Assembly (NCBI GenBank): GCA_964019655.1
Contig: CAXHTR010000004.1
Span: forward strand, 1 to 64,000
Direction: 5' to 3'
Length of the DNA stretch: 64,000 nucleotides
Source of the DNA: Perkinsela sp. pyNocScin1
Lineage: Eukaryota; Euglenozoa; Kinetoplastea; Prokinetoplastida; Perkinselidae
Positions 63,538 to 64,000 of the stretch are shown one piece after another. The notes under the pieces are model-generated. The model was not told the DNA's origin. It was given only the letters and a program-made list of their open reading frames with translations, and made no database searches. Every line of letters starts with the position of its first letter. The stretch's first letter is position 1. Position numbers and translations under genes: made by a program.

Positions 63538-64000
63538 TTACTCCTCCTGCATCTGAAGCATCTCGTGAAGCGCCTGCATTGCTGTCGCGCTCACTGTCTG
63601 CCGCGTGATGGGGTTCCCATCGACCAAAGTCTCGATCGCCGGGTTCAGATTCCAGAGGCTTGTGAGCTGATTGCCCGCGAGGTCGAGCTTCTCCATGAAC
63701 GGCACGCCCTCGAGGTCGACTTCCCCCAAAAAAGCGTTGTGCGAGAGATTTATCTCGTTGATCGTCTCTGGCAGTGCTGAGAAGTCCACCGGCCCGCAAA
63801 AATTGTTCCGCATGACCGACAGCATCGTCAGGGCCGGCGGCAGCGTCGTCAGGTCTACGCTCCCCTCAAACTGGTTGTCTTCGATGGAGAACCACATCAG
63901 CGTGCGCGGGAGTGTGCCTGTGTCGAGCTCCCCCGTGAGCTTGTTCTTGTCGACGCACAGGTGGAAAAGCTCTGGCGGGAGCGTGTCGAAGGCAAACGAC
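63538..64000 (-). CDS. LRR protein, C-terminal part, runs off the window
   Basis: The frame is open to the window end. It contains about five repeats (LPPELFHLCVDKNKLTG, LPPALTMLSVMRNNFCG, LPETINEINLSHNAFLG), then a closing segment LAGNQLTSLWNLNPAIET and a helical tail ending QALHEMLQMQEE with TAA. The closing segment is more like a classic LRR without the FSG spacing. Leader and cap lie beyond 64,000. Confidence 0.88.
   Translation of the reverse strand, partial: SFAFDTLPPELFHLCVDKNKLTGELDTGTLPRTLMWFSIEDNQFEGSVDLTTLPPALTMLSVMRNNFCGPVDFSALPETINEINLSHNAFLGEVDLEGVPFMEKLDLAGNQLTSLWNLNPAIETLVDGNPITRQTVSATAMQALHEMLQMQEE

Overview
The window looks like nuclear DNA of a single-celled eukaryote. It contains a cut-and-paste hAT element, Tc1/mariner elements, a RING-H2 membrane protein, relatives of arginine methyltransferases, and many secreted leucine-rich-repeat (LRR) proteins whose genes lack visible introns. 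There are no bacterial operons or ribosome-binding sites. LRR loci run in the same direction over long stretches: all minus at 15.6-29.6 kb, plus at 51.9-57.8 kb, minus again at 59.3-64 kb. Several start codons sit just behind a pyrimidine-rich tract ending in AG. Together these resemble the directional, trans-spliced gene clusters of kinetoplastid-like protists, but the lineage cannot be fixed from the sequence alone.

Layout. 1-12,784: about 126 copies of a 101-bp satellite, entering from outside the window, each able to form a long hairpin. 12,785-13,590: about 10.5 copies of an unrelated 76-bp repeat. 14,159-15,538: a complete but internally deleted hAT element with 8-bp target duplications. 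15.6-29.6 kb: a minus-strand cluster of LRR genes, some intact (17.6, 21.6, 24.1, 25.1, 27.6, 28.9 kb) and others broken by stops, frameshifts or decay (15.7, 16.4, 20.8, 22.7, 23.2, 26.0, 27.0, 28.4 kb). A 1.59-kb mariner element sits 45 bp upstream of one intact LRR start. 30-52 kb: a repeat-rich, gene-poor region organised as an ancient, eroded large palindrome. Five pairs of inverted segments nest around a centre near 41 kb. Its spacer holds a probable FG/NPF-motif zinc-finger coiled-coil protein. Its arms hold decayed relatives of that protein with a membrane tail, PRMT7-like methyltransferase pseudogenes, and a second, deleted mariner element. 52-58 kb: an LRR relic, a RING-H2 gene, two genes each interrupted by one stop, another LRR relic and an intact LRR gene. 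59.3-64 kb: four LRR genes on the minus strand, the last running off the end.

The shared theme is a rapidly duplicating family of secreted proteins. Most have a short hydrophobic leader, a cap resembling the plant LRR N-terminal cap (WxGVxCDxxGxV), then 23-residue repeats of the form LPxxLxxLxLxxNxFSGxIDL. Their role is unknown; surface recognition or adhesion is a reasonable guess. Three loci (two LRR, one membrane protein) change reading frame inside a G/C homopolymer of 7, 16 or 20 bases. This could be length-based switching, ordinary pseudogenisation or assembly error.
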